Shown piece after piece: positions 3,553 through 5,792 of a stretch of 5,792 bases of DNA. Made by a program: the position numbers and the translations under genes. The notes under the pieces are model-generated. The model was not told the DNA's origin, searched no databases, and saw only the letters and a program-made list of their open reading frames with translations. Source of the DNA: Porticoccaceae bacterium (GTDB lineage: Bacteria > Pseudomonadota > Gammaproteobacteria > Pseudomonadales > Porticoccaceae); contig JAUUYV010000137.1 of assembly GCA_030590275.1 (NCBI GenBank), positions 1 to 5,792 of the forward strand, read 5' to 3'. How positions within the stretch are numbered: position 1 is the stretch's first letter; each line of letters begins with the position of its first letter.

Positions 3553-5792
3553 TCACCATTGCATTCTCAAGCCGGCAGACAAGCCAAACCCTTCATTACC
3601 CTCAGAGTTACCGCTGATGCCGGTTCGGTAGACACCTTCTGTATAAAGCGATACCGCCTTCCAACCGATGGTAGCACCAAGGTTAATCTCGGCCCAAGTT
3701 TGTTCGTCCTGGGCGCTGAGTTCGGCATCGGCTACCCTCACTTCGCTCGATTCGGAGAAGTCATGCAGCACATTCCCCGTTACGTAAAACTTGCTGGGAG
3801 GAGTGAGTGGCCCAGAAGCTTTTTGATTTCCAAAACCCCTGATCGGCTGGTATTGATAGTTTAAGCCGAGTCGTCCAATTAAACTATCATTCGTACCGAG
3901 ATCCACCGCGTTACCCTGGCTATCTACAAAGCGGTGGCTGTCCAGGCTTGACCAGGTAAACTGTAACTGTGGTGTCAGAGTACCTCTATGTGAAGAAGAA
4001 GAAGAAGAAGGTGAGGGTAAGGAGAAGCGCCGACCAAGCTCGATGCTTGCGCCGTAAACCATCGCCTTTTCATCTTTGGCCAAAATATCGTTTGACGCCG
4101 TCTCATAGTCCACGTCAACCCAATTAAGCTGGGTTTGGGTATCCACATAGATATCGTTGTTTCCATACCAGGTTGCTGTTGCACCCAGGCCATAGCTCTC
4201 AGCGTCAATACTGCCGTCCCCAGCATCGCCCTGAACATCGGCATCGCTCATGCTATGTTGCCCGGTGAATCCAAACACCCATTGGCCGTCACCACCAACT
4301 AGCGCGGGTAAATCAAACCCAGCCTGGATACCCTGATTGGTGCTGTCATAAGAGTTGCCACGATTATTAGTGACATCTGAGCGCTCGCCATAGACACGCA
4401 ACCAGGCCTCACCACCGATGCCAGAACTGTCGCGATTCAACAGGAGCCGCTGGTTTGTCCGCAAGTTATGTGTTGGCAGGTTAGCGTTAACCATGCGAAG
4501 AATAACGGAGGGAGCCAGGTTGTAGATTGTACCGACACCGTTTAGCATCCCAGTGAGCAGCCACTGCGATCCCTGTAACTCTAGATTATAGGTGTAGGCC
4601 CCTGAATTAAAAGAACCACTGACTAGCGCGAAGTTATCGGCCGTTGTCGTACCAGCCACATCTACCACCACCACACCATTGCCAGTTGCCGTGCCTGCGC
4701 TTACATCATTAAGCATAATCTGTGTGATCCCACCGGTAACGTTGCCCGCAACCGATAGTGTATCCGCTGTGTCGCTGGAGAAATCCACATCAAACTGAAG
4801 CATGCCAGTTCCGCTGTAATCTCCAGATACCGACGTCATGTCGCCGGTGATACCGTCTTGCGAGGACAAGACACCGTTATTAATTAGATTACCCGTTAAA
4901 GCGAAACCACCGCCTGCTTCCAATATCCCGCCATTCATCAGGAGTAGACCGGTATTGGCATCAGAGCCAGTTAACAAGAGGTTATTGGCAAAGGTCATTG
5001 CCCCGCCGTCGATAATGATATTTTCCCAGTTGAGCACAGTACCGGCGGCAGCTGTTCCGGTGATTCCGGAATAGCTGAGTGTGTCGACCCAGCCATCTGC
5101 AATCCCAACATCGTCACCCCCGTCAAAAATTTCCGTCCCATCATAGATGGCGGCATTGGATATCGTCGCTGTATCGGAGCCGTCGCCGCCAAAAAATCCG
5201 CTGTTTAGCCCACCGGCACTCCAGCTAAACGTATCATTGCCATTGCCGCCAAAGATGTCCCCCGAAACCGTGGCACCATTTAAGGTAATAAGATCGTCAC
5301 CATCCAAGGCATCGACTCCGAGCGCTCCATTACCGATCGTACCACCGCTCAGAATAATGGTGTCTCCGCCGGAGTCGCCATAAATGGCTCCGCTAATGGC
5401 GCCACCGGTCATGGTAAACACATCGGCCCCGGTGCCGGATAAATCAGTATTACCCAGGTAGACGTTACCACCCACCGTACCGGCCCTTAGCTCGAAGGTA
5501 TCGGTACCATCACCGAACACCAGATGGCGGCGCAGGGTCACGCCACTCAAGTCCAACGTACCGCTTTCATCCCCTGCATCCCAGTAGACTATATCGACAG
5601 AACCAGAGAGCAAATTGATGGTATCCACACCGTCATTGCCGCGAATACTCCCTGTTACCGTGGCTCCATCCAGGGTAATGGTGTCGTTGTCGGCACCACC
5701 AAACACATTGCCGCCGACCATTCCTCCGTTCAGATTGATGGTGTCATTTCCGCTACCGCCCAGGACATCACGACCGACCGTACCACCGTTCA
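3553..5792 (-). CDS. Autotransporter (type Va) with RTX-like β-solenoid passenger and complete C-terminal β-barrel; 5' end outside window
   Basis: The frame is open to the right edge, giving 745 codons here. Residues below count from the ATG at 5721, which is only an internal Met. Residues 1-190 are passenger rungs of about 20 residues with GGxGxDT-like turns. Residues 220-300 are less regular (LNWENIIIDGG, LLMNGGILEAGG). Residues 300-360 look like the pertactin-type stalk/autochaperone (GDYSGTGMLQFDVDF, DTLSVAGNVTGG, VVVVDVAG). From about 437 (GGEAWLRVYGERSDV) to the end is an autotransporter β-barrel of about 285 residues. It closes with WAEINLGATIGWK, LYTEGVYRTG and GLSAGLRMQW; a terminal aromatic residue is typical for BAM-dependent outer-membrane insertion. 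The signal peptide must lie upstream, outside the window. The gene precedes the glycan cluster on the same strand, but a 95-nt gap with no clear terminator and a broken gene lie between, so shared transcription is uncertain. Role: surface-exposed or released adhesin-like passenger; ligand unknown. Confidence 0.93.
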   Translation of the reverse strand, partial: NGGTVGRDVLGGSGNDTINLNGGMVGGNVFGGADNDTITLDGATVTGSIRGNDGVDTINLLSGSVDIVYWDAGDESGTLDLSGVTLRRHLVFGDGTDTFELRAGTVGGNVYLGNTDLSGTGADVFTMTGGAISGAIYGDSGGDTIILSGGTIGNGALGVDALDGDDLITLNGATVSGDIFGGNGNDTFSWSAGGLNSGFFGGDGSDTATISNAAIYDGTEIFDGGDDVGIADGWVDTLSYSGITGTAAAGTVLNWENIIIDGGAMTFANNLLLTGSDANTGLLLMNGGILEAGGGFALTGNLINNGVLSSQDGITGDMTSVSGDYSGTGMLQFDVDFSSDTADTLSVAGNVTGGITQIMLNDVSAGTATGNGVVVVDVAGTTTADNFALVSGSFNSGAYTYNLELQGSQWLLTGMLNGVGTIYNLAPSVILRMVNANLPTHNLRTNQRLLLNRDSSGIGGEAWLRVYGERSDVTNNRGNSYDSTNQGIQAGFDLPALVGGDGQWVFGFTGQHSMSDADVQGDAGDGSIDAESYGLGATATWYGNNDIYVDTQTQLNWVDVDYETASNDILAKDEKAMVYGASIELGRRFSLPSPSSSSSSHRGTLTPQLQFTWSSLDSHRFVDSQGNAVDLGTNDSLIGRLGLNYQYQPIRGFGNQKASGPLTPPSKFYVTGNVLHDFSESSEVRVADAELSAQDEQTWAEINLGATIGWKAVSLYTEGVYRTGISGNSEGNEGFGLSAGLRMQW
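3992..4009. repeat. Trinucleotide repeat (GAA)6 encoding a serine run inside the β-barrel
   Basis: Six GAA units on the plus strand read as TCT codons on the coding strand and give SPSSSSSSHRG (about residues 570-580) between two barrel strands (VYGASIELGRRF and TPQLQFTW). Copy-number change would alter turn length by one residue per unit and would not break the frame. Confidence 0.9.
5161..5792 (-). repeat. Tandem ~60-bp repeats encoding 20-residue β-solenoid rungs of the autotransporter passenger
   Basis: Consecutive units align as NGGxVxGxVxGGxGNDTIxL. Exact 20-residue units occupy 5790-5731, 5730-5671, 5670-5611, 5547-5488, 5409-5350, 5280-5221 and 5220-5161. Three irregular units of 21, 26 and 23 residues lie between them (5610-5548, 5487-5410, 5349-5281). 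Each unit has a GGxGxDT-like turn, for example GGSGNDTI, GGADNDTI and GGNGNDTF, resembling the calcium-binding RTX consensus. One unit is the length of one β-helix turn. The array continues beyond the right edge. Confidence 0.88.

Noticed and set aside
3975..4244. Minus-strand open frame of 89 codons inside the barrel region
   Set aside because: It is out of frame with the clearly conserved autotransporter barrel, and its composition is that of a frame-shifted translation.
5719..5721. ATG at 5721 as the true start of the autotransporter
   Set aside because: It sits in the middle of a repeat unit, the frame is open through another complete unit to the window edge, and no signal peptide follows it.
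5161..5792. CRISPR-like or intergenic tandem array
   Set aside because: The repetition is at protein level, in frame within a long coding sequence, with no spacers, and is explained by solenoid rungs.

Overview
The window reads as a piece of a Gram-negative chromosome. It carries an autotransporter outer-membrane β-barrel and a Wzx-type polysaccharide flippase with sugar-decorating enzymes. Both imply an outer membrane and a lipid-linked surface glycan. Base composition is moderate, and the protein style suggests a proteobacterium, probably a gammaproteobacterium; that placement is inference. Every gene I can support lies on the minus strand, so transcription runs from high to low coordinates.

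Layout in transcription order: (1) 5792-3553, the C-terminal part of a large autotransporter. It has at least ten roughly 20-residue β-solenoid rungs carrying an RTX-like GGxGxDT motif, then a pertactin-like stalk/autochaperone region, then a complete β-barrel. Its 5' end lies outside the window. (2) About 3532-3158, the C-terminal remnant of a polytopic membrane protein that looks like an O-antigen polymerase/ligase (Wzy-like). It has in-frame stops and no ribosome binding site. (3) 3098-1572, an intact Wzx-family flippase. (4) 1575-965, a CatB/Vat-type hexapeptide-repeat acetyltransferase split by a frameshift at a run of nine G, directly before its predicted catalytic histidine. (5) 961-314, an intact class I SAM-dependent methyltransferase. 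(6) 313-171, a short intergenic gap. (7) 170-1, the first 56 codons of another gene, with a hydrophobic N-terminal segment, that runs off the left edge.

Items 3-5 are packed with a 4-nt overlap (TTGA) and a 3-nt gap, so they form one operon-like unit. Wzx would flip the undecaprenyl-linked repeat unit across the inner membrane. The acetyltransferase and methyltransferase would decorate sugars of that unit or act in nucleotide-sugar synthesis. The polymerase expected beside Wzx survives here only as a tail, possibly replaced by the gene at the left edge or by another locus.

The point most worth following is the G9 tract. It is either a sequencing or decay indel, or a phase-variable contingency switch for glycan acetylation. 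I see no CRISPR array, tRNA, rRNA, transposase or defence system here, and no convincing wholly new system.
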